A stretch of 64,000 bases of DNA from Girardinichthys multiradiatus (lineage: Eukaryota; Chordata; Actinopteri; Cyprinodontiformes; Goodeidae), in assembly GCF_021462225.1 (NCBI RefSeq), contig NC_061794.1, forward strand, positions 16,571,784 through 16,635,783. Direction: 5' to 3'. The notes beneath the pieces were generated by a model. That model did no database searches. It had not been told where the DNA came from and worked only from the letters and a program-made list of their open reading frames with translations. This document shows positions 1 to 10,990 of this stretch, one piece after another. The first letter of the stretch is position 1. Each line of letters starts with the position of its first letter. The position numbers and the translations under genes were made by a program.

Positions 1-715
1 CATCTGCTGGTGTTGGTCCACTGTATTTTCTGAGGTTAAAGAGCAACGTAGTCGTCTACCAGGACGTTTTAGAGCACTTCATGCTTCCTTCTGCTGACCA
101 ACTTTATGGAGATGCAGATTTCATTTTCCAACAGGACTTGGCACCTGCACACAGTGTCAAAACCACCAGTACCTGGTTGATGGACCATGGTATCCTTGTT
201 CTTAATTGGCCAGCAAACTCGCCTGACCTTAACCTCATAGAAAATCTATGGGGTATTGTGAAGAGGAAGATGCAATATGCCAGACCCAACAATTCAGAAG
301 AGCGGAAGGCCACTATCAGAGCAACCTGGGCTCTCATCACACCTGAACAGTGCCACAGACTGATCGACTCCATGCCACGCCGCATTGCTGCAGTAATCCA
401 GGCAAAAGGAGCCCCAACTAAGTATCGAGTGCTGTACATGCTCATACTTTTCATGTTCATACTTTTCAGTTGGCCAGCATTTCTAAAAATCCTTTTTTTG
501 TATTGGTTTGAAGTAATATTAAAATTTTCTGAGATACTGAATTTGGGGTTTTCATTAGTTATCAGTCATAATCATCAAAATTAAAAGAATTAACATTTGA
601 AATATATCAGTCTGTGTGTAATGAATGAATATAATATACAAGTTTCACTTTTTGAATGGAATTATTGAAATAAAAAAAGAATTTCATGATATTCTAATTT
701 TATGACCAGCAGTTG
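1..715 (+). mobile_element. Tc1-type transposon, 3' half (cut by window start)
   Basis: This is the right half of a Tc1/mariner element. A transposase C-terminal half is followed by about 130 bases of AT-rich terminal sequence, ending in a terminal repeat at about 690-715 that reads outwards as CTGCTGGTCATAAAATTAG, a typical teleost Tc1 terminus. TA follows at 716-717, the expected target dinucleotide. The left end and the first catalytic Asp lie outside the window. The element ends only 16 bases before the TA of the next Tc1. Confidence 0.9.
3..584 (+). pseudogene. Tc1 transposase, C-terminal half, stop codon lost
   Basis: This is the catalytic C-terminal part of a DD34E transposase, the nuclear enzyme that cuts and pastes Tc1 DNA. 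The frame is open from base 3. The second catalytic Asp is in the FQQDLAPAHS segment and the third acidic residue in PDLNLIENLWG, with 34 residues between them as in Tc1 proteins. The usual C-terminal end (PTKY) is at about 415-425. The neighbouring Tc1 has TGA there; here the codon is CGA, so the frame runs about 50 codons into non-coding sequence. The N-terminal DNA-binding part is off the window. No stop interrupts what is visible, but activity cannot be judged without the first half. Confidence 0.85.
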
Positions 716-733
716 TATTGTATTGTACATGTA

Positions 734-2278
734 CAGGTCCTTCTCAAAAAATTAGCATATTGTGATGAAGTTCATTATTTTCCATAATGTCATGATTAAA
801 ATTTAACATTCATATATTTTAGATTCATTGCACACTAACTGAAATATTTCAGGTCTTTTATTGTCTTAATACGGATGATTTTGGCATACAGCTCATGAAA
901 ACCCAAAATTCCTATCTCACAAAATTAGCATATCATTAAAAGGGTCTCTAAACGAGCTATGAACCTAATCATCTGAATCAACGAGTTAACTCTAAACACC
1001 TGCAAAAGATTCCTGAGGCCTTTAAAACTCCCAGCCTGGTTCATCACTCAAAACCCCAATCATGGGTAAGACTGCCGACCTGACTGCTGTCCAGAAGGCC
1101 ACTATTGACACCCTCAAGCAAGAGGGTAAGACACAGAAAGAAATTTCTGAACCAATAGGCTGTTCCCAGAGTGCTGTATCAAGGCACCTCAGTAGGAAGT
1201 CTGTGGGAAGGAAAAAGTGTGGCAGAAAACGCTGCACAACGAGAAGAGGTGTCCGGACCCTGAGGAAGATTGTGGAGAAGGGCCGATTCCAGACCTTGGG
1301 GGACCTGCGGAAGCAGTGGACTGAGTCTGGAGTAGAAACATCCAGAGCCACCGTGCACAGGCGTGTGCAGGAAATGGGCTACAGGTGCCGCATTCCCCAG
1401 ACCTGGGCTACAGAGAAGCAGCACTGGACTGCTGCTCAGTGGTCCAAAGTACTTTTTTCGGATGAAAGCAAATTCTGCATGTCATTTGGAAATCAAGGTG
1501 CCAGAGTCTGGAGGAAGACTGGGGAGAAGGAAATGCCAGAAGTCCAATGTCAAGTACCCACAGTCAGTGATGGTCTGGGGTGCCGTGTCAGCTGCTGGTG
1601 TTGGTCCACTGTGTTTTATCAAGGGCAGGGTCAATGCAGCTAGCTAGCAGGAGATTTTGGAGCACTTCATGCTTCCATCTGCTGAAAAGCTTTATGGAGA
1701 TGAAGATTTCGTTTTTCAGCACGACCTGGCACCTGCTCACAGTGCCGAAACCACTGGAAAATGGTTTACTGACCATGGTATCACTGTGCTCAATTGGCCT
1801 GCCAACTCTCCTGACCTGAACCCCATAGAGAATCTGTGGGATATTGTGAAGAGAACGTTGAGAGACTCAAGACCCAACACTCTGGATGAGCTAAAGGCCG
1901 CTATCGAAGCATCCTGGGCCTCCATAAGACCTCAGCAGTGCCACCATGCCACGCCGCATTGAAGCAGTCATTTCTGCAAAAGGATTCCCGACCAAGTATT
2001 GAGTGCATAACTGTACATGATTATTTGAAGGTTGACGTTTTTTGTATTAAAAACATTTTCTTTTATTGGTCGGATGAAATATGCTAATTTTGTGAGATAG
2101 GAATTTTGGGTTTTCATGAGCTGTATGCCAAAATCATCCGTATTAAGACAATAAAAGACCTGAAATATTTCAGTTAGTGTGCAATGAATCTAAAATATAT
2201 GAATGTTAAATTTTCATCATTACATTATAGAAAATAATGAACTTTATCACAATATGCTAATTTTTTGAGAAGGACCTG
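734..2278 (+). mobile_element. Complete Tc1-type transposon with IR/DR termini
   Basis: This is a full-length Tc1 element of about 1.55 kb flanked by TA at 732-733 and 2279-2280. It has long inverted repeats of about 200 bases (734-935 and 2075-2278). Each contains two copies of a short direct repeat: outer at 741-760 and 2252-2271, inner at 914-933 and 2079-2098. This is the IR/DR layout in which each end carries two transposase-binding sites. The transposase between the ends is broken. Both ends still match each other closely, so the copy is not ancient. Confidence 0.95.
1062..2002 (+). pseudogene. Tc1 transposase, frameshifted
   Basis: The gene starts at ATG 1062 (MGKTADLTAVQ) with a paired-like helix-turn-helix region (residues about 5-110, with GCSQSAVSRHL as recognition helix) followed by the DDE domain. 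The first Asp is in VLFSDESKF, the second in FQHDLAPAHS and the Glu in PDLNPIENLWD; 34 residues separate the last two. The family length is about 340 residues. The frame is lost near 1530, the continuing frame has a TAG at 1645-1647, and it shifts again near 1940 just before the normal TGA at 2000-2002. It cannot make active transposase, although the termini could still be mobilised by an enzyme supplied in trans. Confidence 0.92.
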
Positions 2279-2620
2279 TATGGAAACAATTTGTCTTTGG
2301 CTTTCACACAACAGAAACATGCTAAACAGTTACATCATCTGTGGTCGTCACACATTATTTCAGTACAATTTAAAAAACATGGTCAAAGTGCATGGGATAG
2401 AACAGAGGTGAAAAAAAATAAGCCTTCTATAAAATGCAGCATAAGTTAGACGATATACCCCTGCAACATGCATGTTTTGTGGGTCATCCTCACAATATAA
2501 AATAATAATATAAAATAAAACATGAAAAAATTCAAAAGCATTAAATATCTCTGAAGGGGGACTGCTATTTATTTGTTTTTACTCAAACACATATCCCCTC
2601 TGTAATATTTTCTCCTTGTT
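2279..2620. other. Gene-free stretch, probably intron
   Basis: AT-rich sequence with no recognisable repeat. It ends in a pyrimidine-rich run (about 2596-2623) leading into the splice acceptor of the candidate exon at 2626, so it is probably the end of an intron that also holds the two Tc1 elements upstream. Confidence 0.4.
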
Positions 2621-2625
2621 TCCAG

Positions 2626-2745
2626 GAGCCATTACCTCACCTCTTCAACCAGATGTTTTGTCGTCTCCATCTGCTAAGAGCCTTGAGGGAGCTCTACCAC
2701 AGTGCTCTGGAGACCCTTAACCTCCCCCCCATCAGGCAACTATAG
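2626..2745 (+). CDS. Candidate 3'-terminal coding exon of an unidentified host gene
   Basis: A pyrimidine tract and TTTCCAG immediately precede base 2626. From there one frame gives 39 residues and a TAG at 2743-2745. The peptide begins [11 protein letters not shown] and ends NLPPIRQL; its leucine spacing suggests an amphipathic helix ([19 protein letters not shown]). Codon use is balanced and GC is higher than the surroundings, as expected for a teleost exon. The sequence belongs to none of the transposon families here. I do not recognise the protein. Exon phase is unknown; phase 0 (starting GAG) is the simplest reading. A possible 3' UTR follows. The alternative is chance, but acceptor, open frame and composition change coincide. 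Confidence 0.45.
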   Translation, partial: EPLPHLFNQMFCRLHLLRALRELYHSALETLNLPPIRQL

Positions 2746-5201
2746 CCTCAACATAATCCCCTCATCCCTCACAGTTAGCTTCACCCACACCACCCTTTTC
2801 CTCAGCTCTTACCTGTATGTTGTGTATCCGGTTGAGACTCAGTGTTACAGATTATTGTACAATTTCACCTGCTTCTACAGCTCCCTGTCAGTGTTCGTGG
2901 ACGTTCTGGAACTGAATATTTTATAAATGTCATTGTTGGATAGCTGTTTGGTTAAAGATGAACTGTTTTAAAGGAATAATTTGGCATTTTGACTTGTAAA
3001 TGAGTGTAGATATCAGATGTTCTATGCAAGAAGGTCTACCTCTTGCTAACGTCTTATCCATTTTATTCCATACTTGCTTGTCTTACGTTTTTATGGAAGC
3101 TGATTTTCTCACTCTCACTGTCTTAATGAGAAACTCATGAATCAAAAATGTCAAAGTAGTCTTTTACCTGTTTATATCAGCACTCCTGGGACCAGAACCT
3201 TGACATGAGAATAGACTAATCTGCTCTGTCTCAGTGAGCATTTTTTTGAAGTCCAAACTTGTTTCTGCAACAGCCCTACTGACTGATATGTTCTCTGACT
3301 CAATATCACGCTGAACCAAATAGCTCTACTTTAATATTTGTGCCAAAACCATAGTAATATAAATCTCCCAACCAACATGTGGCAAGGTTTAACTCTCTAA
3401 AACCTGCCTTAATGTCTCTGGATATGCTTTTCGATCTACATCAACTTCGATCAGATGAGTTTTGTGTGTTTTAGGACAAATTTGATCGAATTAGAGTCTG
3501 AAAGATTGATATTTGTGGATGATTTTTGGTCCAACCAAACTGCTCACCTGCCATCAGCAGTACAGTTTTCATGTTGGCAGAGTAAACCTGTTGTATTTAA
3601 AGTTTTATTTTGCATTCTGATGTTTGTGCTGCTTAAATGATCTGATGTAAATGTAACAGGTCATTAAAACCGTAGTTCTAAAGAAACAAACTGATTTTAA
3701 ATTCAGGATGATGCAGTATATAGACCATTCTGCATTTACACAGTGCATGTATTAGCACCACTAGTTAATCTCTTATAGAATACTAACGTGAGCTCACACT
3801 CCAAAGATTACAGAAATCCAACCTTTCACTCAGTTTATTTATTTAGATGGGAGAAAGGTTCTGCATCCATGCGTAGGATAATCTGAACCAGAGGCCCATT
3901 TAGTCTTTGGCACTTTTCAAAATGGGAAAGAGAAAACAAAACAAAATTAAGATAGGTTGATTTTCATGTGACAAAGTAGCTGTTCATCCAAATGTGCTCT
4001 AAATTCACAACCAGAGCAGTGATTTAAAAGGTTAAAACTATAACGAACAAGACTCACCCAGGACCAAGTTCATCTCACCTCCAAAACACAGTGAGGAGGA
4101 TGATCAGGGAGGTAGAGCTCAATGTTGGGAGAAGTGCAGCTATTTATTCCAGTCTAAAAGATGAAAGATTATGTTGAGGCTATACCAGGGTGCCAGTAAA
4201 TGTGGATGTTGCTGTACATACGTATGTAGTGTCACTTTGTTTCGTTTCAGTTCCGTCACACTGGGTTCATCTTTGTCTGTGCAACAGCTTGGACTTTTAG
4301 GTATGAAAATACAAACCTAGAAGAAAGTTGCAGCCAAATAAGAAAAACGTCGTGTCATAGTTGGATGTTGATGAAACATGCGAGCAAAAAATAATAATTT
4401 TTAATGCAAAATAGAGGCAGGGGCTTATTTGTTGATCTTAAAAGAGCTTGTTGGAAAAGCTAAGTAAAGCAGAGCGGTCTAAACAAACTAAACCCTTTTA
4501 TTTCCTGCCTCTTTAAATCACCTCCACGTGTCTGTGATCAACTAAGGTTTACTGATACCAGTTCATTCATGTTTACCACTGTTTATTTGTTCATACCACA
4601 GAAATATTTATTGTCAGATAAAAAAAAATAGATATCTGTACACTGTGTATGTTATGCACACAAGTCTTAATCTCGATGTGTTCATAAAGTTCCCAAGTAA
4701 ACCCTTTATTGAATCCCATTTATCCTGCTGGACTAATCACAGCTGTGGTTATTATATTGTACTGTAAGTTATTGATCAAAGCCCTAGCAGACGTTAGGTC
4801 CTTGTGCCACAAAGTTAGAAAATATATGAAATAGCATGAAATTTACACATTAAATGTTATTTATAGATGATATATATATGAAAGGAAGACATAATGGCTA
4901 AATGTTTCTTTCATTTTGTCTTAAATGTCCCACTGCTCGTTTTATCAGGCTGCTACATGGTTTTATATATTAACCGTCTATTTCAAAATGGAACGAAATT
5001 GGTGTATTGTAAACAATTATAAACAGTATAAAAAAAACCTGACTTTTCAAAGCATGAATTTTCATTTGACACCTACATATGTAAGGAACATCTATTTATG
5101 GAATTTTAAGATGGGGTACCATTTTGTTTGTTCGCTAAAAAAAAGCCAAGAAGATGTTTGCCACTGTAATTACAAGAGTATTAAAGCAGATGATATGCAT
5201 A
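2746..5201 (+). other. Gene-free stretch, possible long 3' UTR
   Basis: About 2.4 kb without a recognisable element except a weak Tc1-terminus relic near 4178-4220 (a 'ccagggtgccag' motif followed by 'gctgta'). It lies between the candidate terminal exon and an AATAAA at 5202-5207, so part of it may be 3' UTR. The longest open frames in it do not look like protein. Confidence 0.35.
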
Positions 5202-5207
5202 AATAAA
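5202..5207 (+). promoter_or_regulatory. Candidate polyadenylation signal AATAAA
   Basis: A canonical hexamer followed within about 15 bases by a T-rich tract (tctttctctgttttcc). It could end the transcript whose last coding exon is at 2626-2745. Such hexamers are common in AT-rich DNA, so this is only a candidate. Confidence 0.25.
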
Positions 5208-5540
5208 GTCTTTCTCTGTTTTCCTTCCACACTGCATTCTTGCTCTACAAGAATAACTGATACATGTCAACGCCTATTATTCTTTCCTTCTACTGTGTGT
5301 CTCATGTTATAGAAACTGCCATAACTTACCAAAGATGAAGATCAGGAATCTAAACCAAATAAACTCAGCCCATCCATACTATCATTTACAGTTTAGCTTC
5401 AGCTAACAATCCCTCATGATGAAAATATCTCGTTTCAAACGTGTTAGTATATGTATCTGTTTGAAAATGGATAATACCACCAAACATCTACCTACACATT
5501 TCTGTCTGCCCTGTTTTCTGTCTTTTGTTCCACTTTGCAG

Positions 5541-5611
5541 AGTAAAGAAAGAGGCAGACGTTTTCACAGTAGTTGTCTCCCTCAGGTTTGGCGAGACAGA
5601 TCGACACAATG
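5541..5611 (+). CDS. Candidate orphan internal exon (71 bp)
   Basis: A strong polypyrimidine tract of about 40 bases ends in TTTGCAG at 5540, and the segment ends CAATG with a consensus donor GTAAGG at 5612. One frame reads through as VKKEADVFTVVV followed by SLRFGETDRHN; a second frame is also open and the third starts with TAA. The first frame resembles beta-strand protein sequence, but I recognise no family and see no partner exons nearby. It may be an alternative exon of the gene ending at 2745, an exon of another gene, or chance splice consensus. Confidence 0.28.
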
Positions 5612-5974
5612 GTAAGGCTTTCCGAATGATAAATCCCCGCCCATACAAATAAACCTACAACACAAACACAAATGTCAACAAACACCTACCTACAGTAGCA
5701 TGCAGAAGTCCTTATTTTTCCCCTCATCTTTTTAACTCTAGATTTTCAATCTAAGGAGCCAGACTGTCTTATAATCTTGTTCCCGATCTTCAGATATAAA
5801 GGTCTTTTTCTCTTGAGCCAGTGTTGTGTACACATATAATGGGAAAAGATTTTGAATTTCAGTTTTAAAGTGGATAGTCAAGCACTTTGCTGCTTGCAGC
5901 CATGATTTGTTCCAGGTTTCTTTGCTTATTTTTGTAGACAAAATAAAATGAAAACAAAATAAACACACAGAGTG
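5612..5974. other. Gene-free stretch
   Basis: Ordinary AT-rich intergenic or intronic sequence. A segment near 5690-5725 resembles the Tc1 terminus seen at 7920-7946, but too loosely to call the missing left end of that element. Confidence 0.4.
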
Positions 5975-6591
5975 GTTTTGTTGAGGTGCAGAGTGGACAG
6001 TGGTTGCCAACTTTCTGCATATTCAACAGCTACAGACCTCCCAACTTCATGCGACCTTCAGATTAACTCAAGAAGAGTGCATAGAGAGTTTAGGGAATGG
6101 GTTTCCATTAGCAAGCAGCACAGGTGCAGATGTCTGCAGAGGGGATCATGGTGTGGGACTGTTTTTCAGGTGTTGTGGTGAGACCCTTCCTTCCATTAAA
6201 AGGAACTTTTATTGCTTCAGCATACGAAGACATTTTGGACAATTTCCTGCTCCCAACTCTGTGAGAACAGTTTGGGGATGGCCCCTTCATGTTCCAAAAT
6301 GACTGAGGACTAGTACACAAAGCAAGCTCCATAAACACATGGATGAACGAGTTTGGTACGGAGAAACTTGACTGGCCGTAAATTGGGGGATGTGAGCCAG
6401 GCCTTCTTGTCCAACATCAGTGTCTGACCTCACATATGCGCTCCTGGAAGTATCATCGAAGATTCCCATAGACACACCCCTAAATCTTGTGGAAAGTCTT
6501 CCGAGTAGAGCGGATGGTGTTATAACAACAAATGGTGGGTTGACGTCACATCATACCCTATGTATTAAGAATGGGATGTCACGGATGTTCA
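5975..6591 (+). mobile_element. Old Tc1 relic, part 1 (interrupted by a younger Tc1)
   Basis: Decayed 3' portion of a widespread teleost Tc1 family. Translated fragments show a run beginning IMVWDCFSG at about 6148, and FQND, where the second catalytic Asp is retained, at about 6290. Matching is collinear from the end of the DNA-binding region, through the catalytic core, to the last helices at 6390-6560. A stretch containing the DLNPIE motif is deleted near 6378-6392, and several stops and shifts are present. The TGACGTCA at 6541 is transposon sequence. The element resumes at 7801 after the inserted element. Confidence 0.8.
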
Positions 6592-6593
6592 TA

Positions 6594-7798
6594 CACTCAC
6601 CGGCCACTTTATTAGGTGCACCTTGCTAGTACCGGGTTGGACCCCTTTTGCCTTCAGAACTGTCTTAATCCTTCGTGGAATAGATTCAACAAGGTACTGG
6701 AAACATTCCTCAGAGAGTTTGGTCAATATTGACATGATAGCATCACACAGATGCTGTAGATTTGTCGGCTGCACATCCATGATGCGAATCTCCTGTTCCA
6801 CCGCATCCCAAAGGTGCTCTATTGGATTGAGATCTGGTGACTGTGGAGGCCATTTGAGTCCAGTGAACTCATTGTCATGTTCAAGAAACCAGTCTGAGAT
6901 GATTCGTTATGACATGGCACGTTATCCTGCTGGAAGTAACCATCAGAAGATGGGTACACTGTGGTCATAAAGGGATGGACATGGTCAGCAACAATACTCA
7001 GGTAGACTGTGGCGTTGACACGATGCTCAATTGGTACTAAGGGGCCCAAAGTGTGCCAAGAAAATATCCCCCACATCATTACACCACCACCACCAGCCTG
7101 AACCATTGATACAAGGCAGGATGGATCCATGCTTTCATGTTGTTGATGCCAAATTCTGACCCTACCATCTGAATGTTGCAGCAGAAATCTAGACTCATCA
7201 GACCAGGCAACGTTTTTCCAATCTTCTTTTGTCCAATTTTGGTGAGCCTGTGTGAATTGTAGCCTCAGTTTCCTGTTTTTAGCTGACAGGAGTGGCACCC
7301 GGTGTGGTCTTCTGCTGCTGTAGCCCATCCGCCTCAAGGTTTGACGTGTTGTACATTCAGAGATGCTCTTCTGCATGCCTTGGTTGTAACGAGTGGTTAT
7401 TTGAGTTACTGTTGCTTTTCTATCAGCTCAAACCAGTCTGGCCATTCTCCTCTGACCTCTGGCATCAACAAGACATTTGAGCCCACAGAACTGGATATTT
7501 TCTCTTTTTCGGACCATTGTCTATAAACCCTAGAGATGGTAGTGCATGAAAATCCCAGTAGATCAGCAGATTCTGAAATACTCAGACCAGCCCGTCTGGC
7601 ACCAACAACCATGCCACGTTCAAAGTCATTTAAATCACCTTTCTTCCCCATTCTGATGCTCAGTTTGAACTGCAGCAGATCGTCTTGATCATGTCTACAG
7701 GCCTAAATGCATTAAGTTGCTGCCATGTGATTGGCTGATTAGAAATTTGCGTTAACAAGCAGTTGGACAGGTGTACCTAATGAAGTGGATGGTGAGTG
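6594..7798 (-). mobile_element. Tc1-type transposon inserted into the older Tc1
   Basis: An element of about 1.2 kb whose ends are inverted copies beginning CACTCACCGGCCACTTTATT (left) and CACTCACCATCCACTTCATT (right). It is flanked by TA at 6592-6593 and 7799-7800. The transposase lies on the minus strand. The flanks (...atgttca and tgtgtgtaaag...) join into continuous sequence of the older Tc1, so this is a clean nested insertion and the younger of the two. Confidence 0.95.
6621..7651 (-). pseudogene. Tc1 transposase of the nested element, frameshifted
   Basis: Reading the minus strand from ATG 7651 (MGKKGDLNDFERG), the helix-turn-helix region holds SISESADLLGFSCTTISRVY. The reading then moves to a second frame at about 7400 containing WSDESRF (first Asp) and FQQDNVPCH (second Asp), and to a third frame below about 6815 with the terminal helices and PRRIKTVLKAKG. 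The shift just after the second Asp region replaces the segment that should hold the third acidic residue, so no functional protein can form. The residual similarity along the full length is high for a dead copy. Confidence 0.9.
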
Positions 7799-7800
7799 TA

Positions 7801-7946
7801 TATGTGTGTAAAGCCAGATGTGCAAAAGCTTTCATTTAACTGAGTGGATCTTTATTTTGAAGAGTAAGATTTTACGAACTCCAAATTAATTAGAACATTT
7901 GAGTTCAATGATTTGAATGGGTGGGCAAATACTTTGCAACATGCTG
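7801..7946 (+). mobile_element. Old Tc1 relic, part 2 with right terminus
   Basis: Continuation of the older element after the nested insertion. It starts with the bases that follow the interrupted TA, runs through AT-rich non-coding sequence, and ends in a terminus reading inwards from TACAGCATGTTGCAAAGTAT. TA at 7947-7948 is the presumed original target. The matching left terminus is not recognisable, so the old element is 5'-truncated. Confidence 0.65.
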
Positions 7947-7948
7947 TA

Positions 7949-9525
7949 TTTGTACATGCAAACACATAGCATACTTCTTCATTGCATTGGTTTATCTTTT
8001 CTTTCAAATTTAACTGATTTCAAATGGCTTTGGTCATCTATGGAGACAGAGGGAGGAAATCCTCCTGTCAAAAAAAAAAAATATATTTTTTAGGTTTTAA
8101 ACAGTTTATGTTACATTACAAGGTCTAACCCTGCGGGCTGAAGCTGTGGAGAGAAGCAATGATTCAGGGGCTTAGTTTTGCACACATAATAGTTGCATTA
8201 AACGTAATTACAAGAATAATTGACTTTGTTTTAATTAGCTTGGAAGCTTAGCCTTGTTAATAATAATAATGGCAATATGAATTCTACCATGTTTAGGGTC
8301 ACATGCAGCAATTAGTGTGTGCTTAAATAGCAGAGCATGCAGTCAATTACTAGAGATTTCATGGAAAGAAGATGGTAATTGAACATTTTTGGTTTATATC
8401 TGCAAAGGTCCTAGTGCACAGAGTGTTATAAATTAGCTCAGGTCAACAATATATAATATGCATTTTTTAATCACTAAATACTGTAAAAGATTGTTTAATG
8501 TAACATGAATAACAATAAGCATGATAATGCTGCAATCCCATATTTAGTGGAAGTATTAATCCTGAGCAAGTAAGTAAGAAGACTGAATCAGATGGGACAA
8601 GATTGTTGCTTGTTGTTTTAGCCCTTCTGTGCATCAATTATTATTAAGTTACTCAGGATTTCGTTCCTAATTCAGAAGTTCAAACTTCTGTATGCATGAT
8701 ACTTTTTAGACAGGTTCTTTTCAAGTCCACTCAGGTGCACAACATGGGTTTAGACTTTAAAATATGTCTGACAAACAAATTAATAATATTATAGAGAGAA
8801 GATTTTTGATAATACAAATTGACCACATATTTCACAATTTTCAACCCTGTTCAGAGTAATGGAAACATATTTCCCTCACATATTTCCCTCACATATTTAG
8901 TTTTTTGTCTTGACTCTTTGCCACCTCCACCAAACCTCAAATATATTTATTAATGGATATAAAAAAAAAGGCAATGGGAGTCATCATGATATACAAACCC
9001 ATTCAATAATTTGTTGATAAAATAAGGAACACAAGGCTTAGAGACAGCTGATCTGGATTCTTCTTGAGCCTCCAAATACTGGATATTTTACCTCTCTTTG
9101 CTCTCTCAGGTTGCATATCTTCAGCATCTTTAAGGATGCACACAGGCATTCAAAGCCCAAACAGTGCTAAACAATTGAAGTGGACAGCTCCATGGAGCAG
9201 TTTAATGATGGCTGCTACAACCTTAGCTCCAGTAATGAGCTATCAGCTGTATCTGTCTCTGCTCCAGGTGACACAGTTCAGTAATTCAAACATACAATGC
9301 TACTGCTTTCAACTATAAATCATTTACAAAAAGCTTGAGAAGCACCAAACCAGGTCATAGTAAGTGTCCACGGACCACCCGGTCATTCTCAGAATTGTGG
9401 GCCTGAGACCTAAACATTCATCTTTTATGTGATCCTATGCAGCATGAATTATTACACATGCATTTGTGTAATAAATGCATGGTCCTCAACATGTTTTCAC
9501 TACTCTCTGCCCTGTTGTTACAGTC

Positions 9526-9528
<3 letters not shown>
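7949..9528. other. Gene-free AT-rich stretch
   Basis: No gene or known element recognised. Small features: an A/T run at 8069-8091 and a 13-bp tandem unit (catatttccctca) repeated twice at 8866-8891 with a partial third copy to 8899. Confidence 0.5.

Positions 9529-9560
<32 letters not shown>
9529..9560. repeat. (CA)16 microsatellite
   Basis: Sixteen uninterrupted CA units. Perfect dinucleotide tracts of this length are usually length-polymorphic in fish populations. Confidence 0.98.
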
Positions 9561-9563
<3 letters not shown>

Positions 9564-10990
9564 TTTTCTGGCTGAAGCAGCTGGGAAAATGTGGGTTTAA
9601 GTCCCAACTGAAGATTTTCCCATTTGGAGAACTACCTGGGAGCAAAGTTTCAGCCTTAAGATTATTAATAAAAACCTTATTTCTATTTCAATCACATGCA
9701 TGTGCCGTTTTTACTGTGTATTTACTTCAACTTTTATGTGATAACGTTGACAGACAACACGGACACGTCAGTCAGAATAAGAAACTCGAGGAGGCATGAT
9801 GTAATCTCAGAAGTCATGTGGTGTTTCCACCACATGGTGGGGATATTGAGACAGTTTATTTTGAAATGCAAGACACAGACCCTGAACCCAGCTGGGTACA
9901 CTGCAAAAAAACAATTATTAAAAATTGAAAATAAGCTGAAGCGAAAATCTCTTAAAGATAATCACGGATTGATTTTTTAAACCTGAACCTTTTGGTACAG
10001 CTGAACTGTAAAATTTGGTCTCTATAGCTCTGTAATTAGCACTTACCCATGGATGTTGAACATAATTATCAGTGTTTTGTCTTCAGTCCATTTAGTTCTG
10101 CTCTGTCGCTTGGCACATCTTAACCGATGTGTTTTTATCCATCAGCTCTTTAATTTTAGAGTCGTGCTTTTCTGGAAATCATTCAATGATAAAATGTTTC
10201 AGGGGCATACATACTATTTAGGGCCAAAATATAACATATTGTTAAACTGTAGTTAAGGATAAACAATTTATATAAGCAAATGTGTCTTCTACGTATTCTT
10301 TGTGAATTTTCAGCAATTTGTTTTGATTTTGTTCTTTACTTTTTGGAACTTAATGTAAATAGCACATACGTTTTTAAGTATGTGTTTTACAGATGATTCC
10401 AGTCTTACTTGCTTACTGTTATCTGTGTTCATTTAGTCCTGCAGTTATTCTCAGGGGTCTTTCTGCCAAATGGTTGATGTGATCCCAAAACATCTGCAAT
10501 GCTATCATGTGCTTTCTCGCAACATTACTGATTTAGTCAATTAGCCCCTGGAAAAATCAAAGATGTACTGTGAAAAAAGGTAAACAGTTACAGGACACTG
10601 TGGAGCTTGGAGAACACGAGGCTAGTAAAAGGAATTTCTCAAGATTGTTTAACATTCCTGTAAAGCAATTAAAGTTGGTCTATTCTGTGCTTTATTAACC
10701 ACCGTCTGTTCTTTTTTTCCACTTTTTTTCTTTACTTGTTTCATTCGTCAGTTTGGCTGTTCAGGAACTGTGAAATTTTTGGAAGCTAGAGCAAAAAAGA
10801 AAAACAAAAGCAGAGTTCAAAGTAGCCACTTCAAGCATGCCTGATGTGAAGGAACCTTCCTAAAGAGGACATGATAAATTTCAAAGAATGTTTTTGCAGT
10901 GCAGTCCAGGAGGCTTAATCCTTTTCATCTCCCTCACCAATCACAATCTCTCCTTTAGAAGAGTGCTACTTGCTTGTCAATCACTCCCCC
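9561..10990. other. Gene-free stretch
   Basis: AT-rich sequence with no supported gene or recognised repeat. The open frames here (for example 9437-9799) run through the CA repeat or lack protein-like composition. Confidence 0.5.

Noticed and set aside
4925..5206. 93-codon plus-strand open frame.
   Set aside because: AT-driven, rich in Lys/Asn/Tyr/Phe, with no motif or splice context; probably chance or 3' UTR.
6541..6548. Perfect CRE-like TGACGTCA.
   Set aside because: It is part of the coding end of a Tc1 relic and matches the family sequence there, so it is not a promoter signal.
9437..9799. 120-codon frame containing a Thr-His repeat.
   Set aside because: The repeat is the CA microsatellite; the rest has no protein character.
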